A DNA stretch of 30,288 bases, taken from contig JBQTHD010000016.1 of the NCBI GenBank assembly GCA_052390275.1, positions 1-30,288 of the forward strand. The letters run 5' to 3'. The notes below the pieces were generated by a model that did not search any database, was not told the origin of the DNA, and saw only the letters and a program-made list of their open reading frames with translations. The stretch comes from JBQTHD01 sp052390275 (lineage in GTDB: Bacteria > Actinomycetota > Acidimicrobiia > Acidimicrobiales > AC-14). Below, piece by piece: positions 7,668-14,688 of this stretch; the first letter of the stretch is position 1, and each line of letters opens with the position of its first letter. Made by a program: the position numbers and the translations under genes.

Positions 7668-8557
7668 GCGTTCTGCTCGATCGAACCAACCGGGTGGTGG
7701 TGCAGGGCCTGACCGGAAACCAGGGTCGCTTCCACGGACTTCGCAACCGGGCGTACGGGACCCAGGTGGTGGCCGGGGTGACCCCAGGCCGCGGCGGCGT
7801 CGATGTGTCGGGCGTGCCTGTGTTCAACACGATGGCCGAAGCGGTGGCCGCTACCGGGGTCGACACCAGCGTCGTCTTCGTCCCTCCGCCCGCCGCGTTG
7901 GGGGCCGTCATGGAGGCCGCCACCGCCGGGATCGGGCTGGTCGTCTGCATCACCGAGGGGATCGCGCTGCGCGACCAGGTCCTTATCCGCCATCGCCTGG
8001 ACAATGAGTTTCCCGTCACCCGGATGATCGGGCCCAACTGCCCGGGACTCATCACCCCCGGTCAGGGCAACGTCGGCATAATCCCGGCGGAGGTGGCCAC
8101 CGGAGGCGGGCCGGTCGGGATCGTGTCGCGATCGGGAACCTTGACCTACCAGGCCATCGCCGAGTTGACCGCCATGGGTCTGGGCCAGACCACCTGCATC
8201 GGCATCGGAGGCGACCCGGTGCCTGGGACCAGCTTCGTCGACTGCCTGGCCCTGTTCGAAGCCGACGCCGAAACCCGGGCGGTGGTCCTCATCGGCGAGA
8301 TCGGGGGGGACGACGAGGAGGAGGCGGCGGAGTTCATTGAGTCGTCCATGACCACCCCCGTGGTGGCCTACGTGGCCGGCCTGACCGCTCCGCCGGGCCG
8401 GCGAATGGGCCACGCCGGGGCCATCGTGGCCGGCGGCCGAGGGGGGGCCGCCGCCAAGATCGCCGCCTTGTCCCGGGCCGGCGCCCACGTGGTGGCCGAC
8501 CCCACCCTCCTGGGACAGGCCGCAGCCGAGGCCCTGGGCGCGGCCGGAGGGAAGTGA
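7664..8557 (+). CDS. sucD: succinate-CoA ligase subunit alpha
   Basis: The 297-aa alpha subunit, which binds CoA and carries the phospho-histidine. The CoA-binding Rossmann start is clear (VVVQGLTGNQGRFHGLRNRA, then AGVTPGRGG). The middle has MIGPNCPGLITPGQGNVGIIP and GIVSRSGTLTYQA. The catalytic histidine is H250 in GRRMGHAGAIVAGG. It is the second gene of sucCD, starting inside the sucC stop. Downstream, before the convergent PepSY gene, lies the minisatellite at 8607-8784. The sequence is otherwise canonical. Confidence 0.97.
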   Translation: MSVLLDRTNRVVVQGLTGNQGRFHGLRNRAYGTQVVAGVTPGRGGVDVSGVPVFNTMAEAVAATGVDTSVVFVPPPAALGAVMEAATAGIGLVVCITEGIALRDQVLIRHRLDNEFPVTRMIGPNCPGLITPGQGNVGIIPAEVATGGGPVGIVSRSGTLTYQAIAELTAMGLGQTTCIGIGGDPVPGTSFVDCLALFEADAETRAVVLIGEIGGDDEEEAAEFIESSMTTPVVAYVAGLTAPPGRRMGHAGAIVAGGRGGAAAKIAALSRAGAHVVADPTLLGQAAAEALGAAGGK

Positions 8558-8606
8558 GGCCGAATCGGCCCTTGCCGAATGCGCTCAGGCGGGATGGCCT
8601 GACCGG

Positions 8607-8784
8607 GATTCGCCCAGCCGGGATTCGCCCCGCCGGAGGCGCCCAGCCGGGATTCGCCCCGCCGGAGGCGTCCAGGCGGGATTAGCCCAGCTGGGAGGCG
8701 CTCAGCGGGGAGGCGCTCAGCGGGGATTAGCCCAGCGGGGATTAGCCCAGCTGGGAGGCGCTCAGCGGGGAGGCGCTCAGGCGC
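8607..8784. repeat. 15-nt minisatellite between convergent genes
   Basis: About twelve head-to-tail units of mostly 15 nt (two are 14 nt). The two main variants are GAGGCGCTCAGCGGG and GATTAGCCCAGCTGG, the latter containing the palindrome CCCAGCTGG(G). A higher-order 29-nt pair is also repeated near 8622-8679. Degenerate units may begin at 8584. On the minus strand one open frame reads Arg-Leu-Pro-Ala-Glu / Leu-Ile-Pro-Ala-Gly pentapeptides, but no gene is evident. The last unit covers the stop of the PepSY gene (8777-8779). No spacers exist, so it is not CRISPR. Confidence 0.9.
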
Positions 8785-10495
8785 GACCCGAGCGCATCCC
8801 GAAGGCCGACCGTAGGCGTGGCACCCGGCGGATGACCAGCCGGTCGAAGGAGAGCACGGCCAGGGCCGACACTCCCCACAGCGGGTAGACCAGCCCGAGT
8901 CCGGTGGCCGCAAGGCGCAGCGGTCGAGGGGTGCGCACGTCGGCGGGTCGCCGTGGTAGGCCCATCCTGCCCTGGGGTCTGCGCTTGGCCCACATCACCA
9001 ACCCGGTGAACGCCATCCAAAGGATCAACAGGCACCCGGCTGTCATGGTCACCCGGCTGGCCAGACCGAACTGGGTGCCCAGGTGTGTCTGGACGCCGAA
9101 CTCGGTCAACCACTGCAACGCCCCGTAGGTCCCGGTGTTGCTGACGGAGATGGTCCTGGCGCTGAACTGGTCGATGAACACTGCTCCCTGGTCGTTCATC
9201 CGCCCGGGCGAGGGAGAAACCACAGCGAAGGAGCCGTAGCTCGTCTGACCGCCCAGCGAGGTGTCCCGGGGGAGGTAGATGCTGGCTCCTGGCGGAACAC
9301 CCTCGGCCGTGGCCGCTGCCGCCACTCGGTCGAGGGACACCGGAGCGGGAAGATCCCCGTTTCTGGCGGACGCCGACCCGGGAGCGACCGTCTCCGAGAA
9401 GTTGCCGGCCGGCGAGGTCGGGTTCTGCGGTGTTGGGGTCGGGTCGTCGGCCGCTCGGGCCTGGCCAGCGGTCGGGGGGGCTGAGTTCGGAAGCGGGTCG
9501 CGCCGGCTAGCCCAGGGAATCCGGGTTCCGTCCCGATCGAGGTCCCCGACCCGGGGCAGGGCCGAAGCCACCTGGGCGTCGGCGAATACCAGGTCGTAGA
9601 AGCCGTCACCCCGGTTGGGGGTAGCGGCTTCGGTCGCCGCCCCCCAGCCCCCACCCCAGTAGGTCGACCACGGCAGCCCGCTGGTCACGAAGAACACGAT
9701 CAGCCCGGACAGTGCCACCCCGGCGACCGCGTGCAGGTCCCGCCACCGGGGCCGACCCCGCTTCCCGCGCCGAGGGAGGAACAGGGCCTTACCGGTGCCA
9801 GGCTTGCGCGGCCACCACAGATAGATCCCCGAGGCGGCCATGGTCAGTCCCCATACGGCCATGACTTCCAGGATCACCTCGCTGAGGGGCACGTCGACCA
9901 TGACAGCGTCGTCGCCGTTGATCACGCCGGCGATGGAGGGAATGGCGATGGTGAGGCTCGAGTTGTTCAGGCTCCCGTGCAGCCGGTTGGCCAGGCCCAC
10001 CACATCTCGCAGGCCGCCAGGTGGGGCCCCGCGCACCTCCGCCCCCGCAGGATCGACGTAGACGATGGTCTCGTTGCCCTCCGCGTCAGCCAGGGAGAAG
10101 GCGGTGGTCTGGGCCGGGTGTCGGGGCGGAGTCACCGACAAGACTTGGGAGTCGGGATAGGCACCCTCCACCGCTTGGCGCTGACTTTCGAGGCTGGCCG
10201 CCGGTGCCGATTCCGAAGACGCTCGCCATCGAGCCTGGGTGAACTCGTTGATCGGGTCGGTGTAGAGGATCACCAAACCGGTCAGGGCAAACAGAATCAG
10301 AAAGGGCATCGAGAGCATGCCGGCGTAGAAGTGCACCCGCCACACCGACCTCCACAGCCGGCTGGCCTGCCCCGCTGCGGTATCTGGTCCATAGCCGGTG
10401 GCTGTGGGAGCGCCCGCGGGAATCGGGTCCACCTCGATCGCCCCGGGGGTGGGTGCGAAGTTTTGGGACTGCGGCAGACTGAGATCGGATTCCAC
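8777..10495 (-). CDS. PepSY-associated membrane protein
   Basis: A 572-aa integral membrane protein of the PepSY-TM (PiuB-like) type. The N-terminal segment has HFYAGMLSMPFLILFALTGLVILYTDPINEF (about 54-84), then an extracytoplasmic PepSY-like domain including DAEGNETIVYVDPAGAEV. Next come RLHGSLN, a second membrane helix ending SGIYLWWPR, a third (RDLHAVAGVALSGLIVFFVTSGLPWSTYWG), a long external region with a Pro/Thr/Ala-rich linker (about 335-385), and two C-terminal helices. Relatives are implicated in metal or siderophore-iron handling, often as ferric reductases or chaperone-like partners; the substrate here is unknown. The GTG start has no obvious Shine-Dalgarno. It lies downstream of the SigC-like sigma gene on the same strand with a 203-nt gap. 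Confidence 0.85.
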   Translation of the reverse strand: MESDLSLPQSQNFAPTPGAIEVDPIPAGAPTATGYGPDTAAGQASRLWRSVWRVHFYAGMLSMPFLILFALTGLVILYTDPINEFTQARWRASSESAPAASLESQRQAVEGAYPDSQVLSVTPPRHPAQTTAFSLADAEGNETIVYVDPAGAEVRGAPPGGLRDVVGLANRLHGSLNNSSLTIAIPSIAGVINGDDAVMVDVPLSEVILEVMAVWGLTMAASGIYLWWPRKPGTGKALFLPRRGKRGRPRWRDLHAVAGVALSGLIVFFVTSGLPWSTYWGGGWGAATEAATPNRGDGFYDLVFADAQVASALPRVGDLDRDGTRIPWASRRDPLPNSAPPTAGQARAADDPTPTPQNPTSPAGNFSETVAPGSASARNGDLPAPVSLDRVAAAATAEGVPPGASIYLPRDTSLGGQTSYGSFAVVSPSPGRMNDQGAVFIDQFSARTISVSNTGTYGALQWLTEFGVQTHLGTQFGLASRVTMTAGCLLILWMAFTGLVMWAKRRPQGRMGLPRRPADVRTPRPLRLAATGLGLVYPLWGVSALAVLSFDRLVIRRVPRLRSAFGMRSGRA

Positions 10496-10583
10496 ATCCG
10501 GAAGTCGTCACCAGATCGCAATCCGTTCCGACGGCGTATCGGAATCTCGCCGACGACCACTGAGGGCACCGCCGCCGTCGGTC

Positions 10584-10609
10584 CAACCGGCCGGGTTGGC
10601 GGCCGGTTG
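10584..10609. terminator. perfect 9-bp hairpin between sigma and PepSY genes
   Basis: CAACCGGCC (10584-10592) and GGCCGGTTG (10601-10609) are exact inverted repeats around an 8-nt loop. It lies 90 nt after the sigma-factor stop and about 90 nt before the PepSY start, both on the minus strand. It could attenuate between them or be an operator. Confidence 0.45.
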
Positions 10610-10698
10610 TTCTGCGCGAGGGCAAGTTGTGCCCCGGGCCTGAGCGCGCCGGCCCGCCGGCCCGCCAGCCCGTCGGTCAGGCCATCGGGCCTGGCCCC

Positions 10699-11220
10699 TC
10701 AGCCCGTCTGGGCCTGTCGCAGGGCATCGGCCATCTGAGCCCGGGCCCGGGCCACCCGGGAGCGGATGGTTCCCACCGGGCAACGGCAGGTCTCCGCTGC
10801 CTCGATATAAGAAAAACCCACTACCTGCGTCAACACGAACGCCTCGGCCTGATCGGGATCAAGATGGCCGATCAACTCGGCCATCTCCAAGGGGTAGGTG
10901 GCATCGGTTCCTTCCGGCTCCGGGCTCGTCCACCGGCCCGCCAAGCGCCGCCGCCGGGCCGATCGCCGAATGTGGTCGGCACAAACGTGGCGGGCAATTC
11001 CCAGCAGCCAGGCCAACACGGGAGCTTCGCCCCGGAAGGCGGGGAGCGACCTCAGTGCCCGGATGTAGGTCTCCTGGGCCAGATCCTCTGCCTCCTGAAC
11101 AGACCCCAGCCGCCGACAGAGGGCCAGTACCGGAGCCTGGGTTCGGGTGACCAACTCGGCCACGGCCCGGTCGTCGCCGGTGGAGGCGGCCTCTACCAGA
11201 TAGGCGAGCGGATCATTCAC
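10699..11220 (-). CDS. ECF sigma factor, SigC-like
   Basis: A 173-aa extracytoplasmic-function sigma factor. Region 2 spans about residues 12-90 (AEDLAQETYIRALRSLPAF, WLLGIARHVCADHIRR). Region 4 spans about 112-170 (LDPDQAEAFVLTQVVGFSYIEAAETCRCPVGTIRSRVARAR). The ending resembles Mycobacterium tuberculosis SigC, whose region 4 carries the same CGCPVGTIRSRVARAR pattern. M. tuberculosis SigC has no classical anti-sigma factor and is linked to copper acquisition; that is family knowledge, not shown here. The GTG start lacks a visible Shine-Dalgarno. The divergent neighbour at 11635 looks like the membrane half of an anti-sigma factor, and a PepSY membrane protein lies downstream, so a metal-responsive module is plausible. 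Confidence 0.9.
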   Translation of the reverse strand: MNDPLAYLVEAASTGDDRAVAELVTRTQAPVLALCRRLGSVQEAEDLAQETYIRALRSLPAFRGEAPVLAWLLGIARHVCADHIRRSARRRRLAGRWTSPEPEGTDATYPLEMAELIGHLDPDQAEAFVLTQVVGFSYIEAAETCRCPVGTIRSRVARARAQMADALRQAQTG

Positions 11221-11278
11221 AACCGAGAGTCTGACTTGCTACAGCACGAGGTTGCTGGTCGGCCCCGAAACGACCGCT

Positions 11279-11596
11279 TCAGCGCACGGTTGGGCCGGTG
11301 GCAGGCACCGCGCCGGTGGCCACCCAGTTCGACCAGCGCCTCCAACTCCTGTGGTTCCCCGCCTGGGCGGCCAGGAAGGCCCGCCGCTCAACCACCCACC
11401 GGGGAGGCGGGAACTCGGCCGCACTCCGTTGTCCCTGCCCCCCCGCATCGGTCCGGGAATCGCACGAAGCGTCCGACCCCGGACCCTGCCGCACCGCCAC
11501 CTGGTTCATGGATGCATCATGAGCCTGGTTCCTCCATCGGGCAACGGGGACGCCTCCCCCTCTGCGCAACCGCACCTCGTGGGGATTCACCGCCAT
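11279..11596 (-). CDS. possible small basic protein, unrecognised
   Basis: A 105-aa open frame in the otherwise empty gap between the divergent sigma gene and the membrane-protein gene. Its second half (FPPPRWVVERRAFLAAQAG and WRRWSNWVATG) has GC-rich third positions and a natural composition; the first half is less convincing. It would lie 59 nt upstream of the sigma gene on the same strand. No domain is recognised. If it is not real, 11221-11634 contains no gene and serves as the divergent control region. Confidence 0.3.
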   Translation of the reverse strand: MAVNPHEVRLRRGGGVPVARWRNQAHDASMNQVAVRQGPGSDASCDSRTDAGGQGQRSAAEFPPPRWVVERRAFLAAQAGNHRSWRRWSNWVATGAVPATGPTVR

Positions 11597-11620
11597 GCGG
11601 CTAGTTCGAGCCGAGGCCCC

Positions 11621-11626
11621 TAAGGT
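11621..11626 (+). promoter_or_regulatory. -10 element of the 11635 gene and purine operon
   Basis: TAAGGT ends 8 nt before the GTG at 11635, the spacing of a leaderless promoter. Because the following genes overlap, it could drive purN-purH-folD-metF as well. Confidence 0.45.
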
Positions 11627-11634
11627 GGCCGGCG

Positions 11635-12108
11635 GTGTCCGCTCCAGAGCCTTCCGGGCTGGCTCAACGCGTTGCCCGCGAGGCGGGATCCATCGACCGC
11701 GCCGGCACGGTCCGCTGGCAGTTCCTCCGCCTGGCTCTCGCCGTGGTGGCCGTGACCGAAGGAGTCCTGGCAGCCGAGGACCTGCTCGGCTCCGGAGGAC
11801 ACGGTGCCCGCCACCTCGGAGCCTTCGCTCTGTCCTATTCCGTGGGTCTGGCCGCGGTTGCCGCGCGACCGGCCCGGGCCCGGGCCTTCACACACCTGAC
11901 CGCCACCCTGGCCGCGGCCATGGCCGTGGCCGCCATTGCCGACGCCGCCCGGGGCGAGGCCCGGCTGCTGGCCGAGGTCCAGCACGTGGTCGAGATCGCT
12001 GGGCTGGTCCTGGTCCTGCTGCTGGCGTCCCGCCGGGGTCAGGGCGCGGCGGCCTCCCCTCCCCAGCGGTTGAATCTGGTCGTTCCCCCTCCGGGCCCAA
12101 AGGCATGA
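11635..12108 (+). CDS. four-helix membrane protein, anti-sigma-like
   Basis: 157 aa with about four hydrophobic helices: 29-46 (FLRLALAVVAVTEGVLAA), 58-78, 88-108 and 120-135. The pattern HGARHLGAFALSYSVGLAAVAARPARARAF, then a helix, then EVQHVVEIAGLVLVLLLASRR, resembles the membrane domain of actinobacterial zf-HC2 proteins (zinc-finger anti-sigma factors), which I recall near copper genes. The usual N-terminal HxxxCxxC zinc finger is absent; only about 28 polar residues precede helix 1. It diverges from the SigC-like gene. Its stop overlaps the purN ATG by 4 nt, so it leads the purine operon. The family link is inference from residue pattern. Confidence 0.7.
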   Translation: MSAPEPSGLAQRVAREAGSIDRAGTVRWQFLRLALAVVAVTEGVLAAEDLLGSGGHGARHLGAFALSYSVGLAAVAARPARARAFTHLTATLAAAMAVAAIADAARGEARLLAEVQHVVEIAGLVLVLLLASRRGQGAAASPPQRLNLVVPPPGPKA

Positions 12109-12950
12109 GGGCCGAGGCGCGGCCGGCAGCGGACGGCCTAGGTTCCAATCCAGTTCAGGACCCGTCCGGCTTCTCAGGTGAGGTGGGAACCACGGACCAA
12201 CCCAGGCTGGCGGTTCTGGCGTCAGGAGGCGGGAGCAACCTCGCCGCCATGTTGTCGGCCGGACTGGTGGTGACCGTGGTGCTGGTCGACCGACCCTGTG
12301 GAGCGGAGAAGGTGGCAAAGGAAGCCGGAGTGCCGGTCGAGCGGGTAATCCGGGAAAGCTTCGGGTCCTCCTTCGACCGGGACGGCTACACCGAGGCGGT
12401 GACCCGGGCCCTGGCCCCCCACGGCGTCGACACCGTGGCCATGGCCGGGTTCGGGACGGTCTTGGGACAGGTCATTCACGATGCCTATCCCGGCCGGATC
12501 CTCAACACCCACCCGGCCCTTCTCCCCGCCTATCCGGGCTGGCACGCGGTGGAAGAGGCCCTGGCGGCGGGCGCCACCGTCACCGGGTGCACTGTTCACG
12601 TGGCCACGTTGGAGGTCGACAGTGGCCCCATCCTGGCCACCGGAGAGGTACCGATCCGCCCGGGCGACACCGCGGAGACCCTTCACGCCAGAATCAAGGC
12701 CGTGGAACACCGCATCTACCCCCGGGCCATCGCCGACTTCCTGGGCGCCGCCGACATGTCCGCAACTGGCCTGCCCGCCGACCGGTCGCCTGCCACCGGC
12801 CTGCCTGCCGCCGACATCTCCGCAACGGGCCTGCCCGCCGACCGGTCGCCTGCCACCGGCCTGCCTGCCACCGGCCGGCCTGCCCCTGGCCTGCCTGCGG
12901 CAGACCTGCCCCCTGGCGCCGTCGCAGGCAAGCGGCGGCAGGCCAGGTGA
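12105..12950 (+). CDS. purN: phosphoribosylglycinamide formyltransferase
   Basis: GAR transformylase: transfers formyl from 10-formyl-THF to GAR in purine synthesis. 281 aa against the usual 200-215. The catalytic core (about 33-213) has VLASGGGSNLAAM, AGFGTVLG, NTHPALLPAYPGWHAVEEAL with N134 and H136, and LEVDSGPIL with D172, so all catalytic residues are present. Extra sequence lies at both ends: about 32 N-terminal residues (an alternative GTG at 12183 removes most of them) and about 65 C-terminal residues built of 5-residue Ala-x-x-x-Pro/Ser units encoded by a 60-nt tandem repeat. The ATG overlaps the upstream stop (ATGA) and the stop overlaps purH (GTGA), so the operon is translationally coupled. 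Confidence 0.95.
   Translation: MRAEARPAADGLGSNPVQDPSGFSGEVGTTDQPRLAVLASGGGSNLAAMLSAGLVVTVVLVDRPCGAEKVAKEAGVPVERVIRESFGSSFDRDGYTEAVTRALAPHGVDTVAMAGFGTVLGQVIHDAYPGRILNTHPALLPAYPGWHAVEEALAAGATVTGCTVHVATLEVDSGPILATGEVPIRPGDTAETLHARIKAVEHRIYPRAIADFLGAADMSATGLPADRSPATGLPAADISATGLPADRSPATGLPATGRPAPGLPAADLPPGAVAGKRRQAR
12747..12912 (+). repeat. 60-nt tandem repeat in the purN 3' end
   Basis: 12747-12806 and 12807-12866 are two adjacent 60-nt copies differing at two positions, followed by a partial, diverged third run. Each copy encodes four pentapeptides (AADMS/AADIS, ATGLP, ADRSP, ATGLP). The reading frame is preserved throughout, since the unit is a multiple of 15 nt. Confidence 0.9.
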
Positions 12951-14530
12951 GCGCATCGACGACGCCCAAGTCGCCGCCGCGGGCGCTGATCTCGGTCTAT
13001 GACAAGACCGGCCTGACCGGGCTGGGCCGCCGCCTGGTGGCCCTGGGTTGGGAACTGGTCTCGAGTGGAGGGACGGCAGCCGCCCTGGCCGAAGCAGGCA
13101 TCGACTGCACGGAGGTCTCTTCAGTGACGGCCAGTCCGGAGATGCTGGGGGGAAGAGTCAAGACCCTCCATCCCCGGATTCTTGGGGGGATCCTGGCCGA
13201 TCGCTCCAAAGGTGACCACCTGGCTGAGATGCTGGACCACCAGATCGGGCTGATCGATCTGGTGGTCTGCAATCTCTATCCGTTCGAGTCGGCACCGTCG
13301 GTGGACCTGATCGACGTGGGCGGCCCAACCATGGTGAGGGCTGCGGCCAAGAACTGGGCCCACGTGGCGGTGATGGTCAGCCCCGATCAGTACGACGAGG
13401 TCCTCGGCCAGATCGAGACCGGCGGCGGCGTGGATGACCGAACTCGCCGGGCACTGGCGGGACAAGCCTTTGCACACACCGCCGCCTACGACGCAGCCAT
13501 CGCCGCCTGGACCACCGACACCGCCACCGCCACCGGTACCGACACCGACACCGGCACCGGCACCGGCACCGGCTCGGGGCCCCTGCCCCAGCACCTGGAC
13601 CTGCATCTGGAGCGAGCCGGACAACTCCGCTACGGAGAGAACCCTCACCAGGGCGCGGCCCGCTACCGCCTGGGCGGCCGGAAGGGCATGTGGGATCAGG
13701 TGGTGATTCACAGCGGCCTTGCCCTGTCCTACCTGAACATCTTCGACGCCGACGCCGCCTGGGCTCTGGTTGCAGCTCTGGGCAACGAGCCAGCGGCCGC
13801 CATCATCAAGCACGCCAATCCCTGCGGGGCTGCCGTCGCGGCCTCCGGCGTAGAGGAGGCCTACGCCCGGGCCTTCGAGTGCGATCCCGTGTCCGCCTTC
13901 GGGGGGATTGTCGCCCTCAACCGACCCGTGGGGGCGGCGCTGGCCAACGAAATGGCAGCCAACCCCAAAGCTGACGTGGTCATCGCTCCCGCGTACGACC
14001 CCGAGGCGCTGGCTATCTTCGCTGCCCGCCGCAAGTCCATGCGGGTGCTCGAAGCCCCCCCGTTCGCCGTCGACCCCTGGTCCTTCCGGCAGATCTCCGG
14101 CGGTTTCCTGGTTCAGGAACCCTCGGTGCTGGCCGCCGATCCGGACAGGTGGCGGGTGGCGACGCAGCGGTCGCCCAGCGAGGCGGAGATGGCCGACCTC
14201 ATCCTGGCCTGGACGGTGTGTGCCCACGTGAAGTCCAACGCCGTGGTGCTCGCCCGCGACGCCATGGCCATGGGGATCGGGGCCGGCCAGCAGAATCGGC
14301 TCGACTCGGCCCGCCTCGCCACCACCAAGGCCGGCGACCGGGCCCGGGGGGCCTCGGCCGCCAGCGACGCCTTCTTCCCTTTTCGCGACGGGCTCGACGC
14401 GCTGGCCCAGGCCGGGGTCACCGCCGTGGTGCAGCCGGGGGGGTCCGTCCGCGACCCGGAACTCATCGCCGCGGCGAACGAGGGCGGACTGGCCATGCTG
14501 TTCACCGGCGAGCGCCAGTTCCGCCATTGA
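12947..14530 (+). CDS. purH: bifunctional AICAR transformylase / IMP cyclohydrolase
   Basis: 527 aa, catalysing the last two steps to IMP. The N-terminal IMP cyclohydrolase (MGS-like) domain has ALISVYDKTGL, SSGGTAAALAEAGI, EMLGGRVKTLHPRILGGIL and IDVGGPTMVRAAAKNW. The C-terminal AICAR transformylase has LRYGENPHQGAARY, LSYLNIFDADAAW, IIKHANPCGAAVA with the catalytic Lys-His, FECDPVSAFGGIVALN, VKSNAVVLARDAMAMGIGAGQQNRL and QPGGSVRDPELI. A Thr/Gly/Ala/Asp insertion from a 6-nt repeat (13511-13572) separates the domains at about residues 188-210. The GTG start overlaps the purN stop by 4 nt, with GGCAGG just upstream. The long frame continuing upstream is the purN shadow. Confidence 0.96.
   Translation: MSASTTPKSPPRALISVYDKTGLTGLGRRLVALGWELVSSGGTAAALAEAGIDCTEVSSVTASPEMLGGRVKTLHPRILGGILADRSKGDHLAEMLDHQIGLIDLVVCNLYPFESAPSVDLIDVGGPTMVRAAAKNWAHVAVMVSPDQYDEVLGQIETGGGVDDRTRRALAGQAFAHTAAYDAAIAAWTTDTATATGTDTDTGTGTGTGSGPLPQHLDLHLERAGQLRYGENPHQGAARYRLGGRKGMWDQVVIHSGLALSYLNIFDADAAWALVAALGNEPAAAIIKHANPCGAAVAASGVEEAYARAFECDPVSAFGGIVALNRPVGAALANEMAANPKADVVIAPAYDPEALAIFAARRKSMRVLEAPPFAVDPWSFRQISGGFLVQEPSVLAADPDRWRVATQRSPSEAEMADLILAWTVCAHVKSNAVVLARDAMAMGIGAGQQNRLDSARLATTKAGDRARGASAASDAFFPFRDGLDALAQAGVTAVVQPGGSVRDPELIAAANEGGLAMLFTGERQFRH
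13511..13572 (+). repeat. 6-nt repeat inside purH
   Basis: Alternating ACC-GNC codon pairs (ACCGCC, ACCGAC, ACCGGC) repeat about ten times, encoding a Thr-x dipeptide run with Ala, Asp and Gly. It lies at the junction between the cyclohydrolase and transformylase domains and is probably a flexible linker insertion. Confidence 0.8.
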
Positions 14531-14577
14531 TGAACGTCCCGATCCAAGGTGGCCGAGCCGTGGCGGAATCTCGCCCG

Positions 14578-14643
14578 ACCGGAGCCGATCCGACCGGAGC
14601 CGATCCGACCGCCACCGGAGCCGATCCGACCGCCACCGGAGCC
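14578..14643 (+). repeat. 15/21-nt repeat in the folD leader
   Basis: Two copies of ACCGGAGCCGATCCG (14578-14592, 14593-14607) are followed by two longer 21-nt versions carrying an extra ACCGCC, the last one truncated. Read in the folD frame they give Thr-Gly-Ala-Asp-Pro units; if folD starts at 14689 they are untranslated. Confidence 0.85.
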
Positions 14644-14688
14644 CTCTCGACCTCAGCGGCACCGCGCGCCGCCCCGTCTGAAGGCCCG

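Noticed and set aside
8607..8784. CRISPR array
   Set aside because: Units are 14-15 nt and contiguous with no spacers, and no cas genes are present.
8368..8913. Minus-strand pentapeptide-repeat protein across the minisatellite
   Set aside because: The frame runs antisense through sucD and over the PepSY gene end; the repeat explains the periodic peptide and no start signal is seen.
11252..11623. Plus-strand 123-aa frame in the sigma/membrane-protein gap
   Set aside because: Composition is Pro/Arg/His-rich without structure, and it is antisense to a slightly better minus-strand candidate.
13121..14662. 513-aa minus-strand open frame over purH
   Set aside because: It is the antisense shadow of purH; no domain pattern, His/Gly/Val-rich composition.
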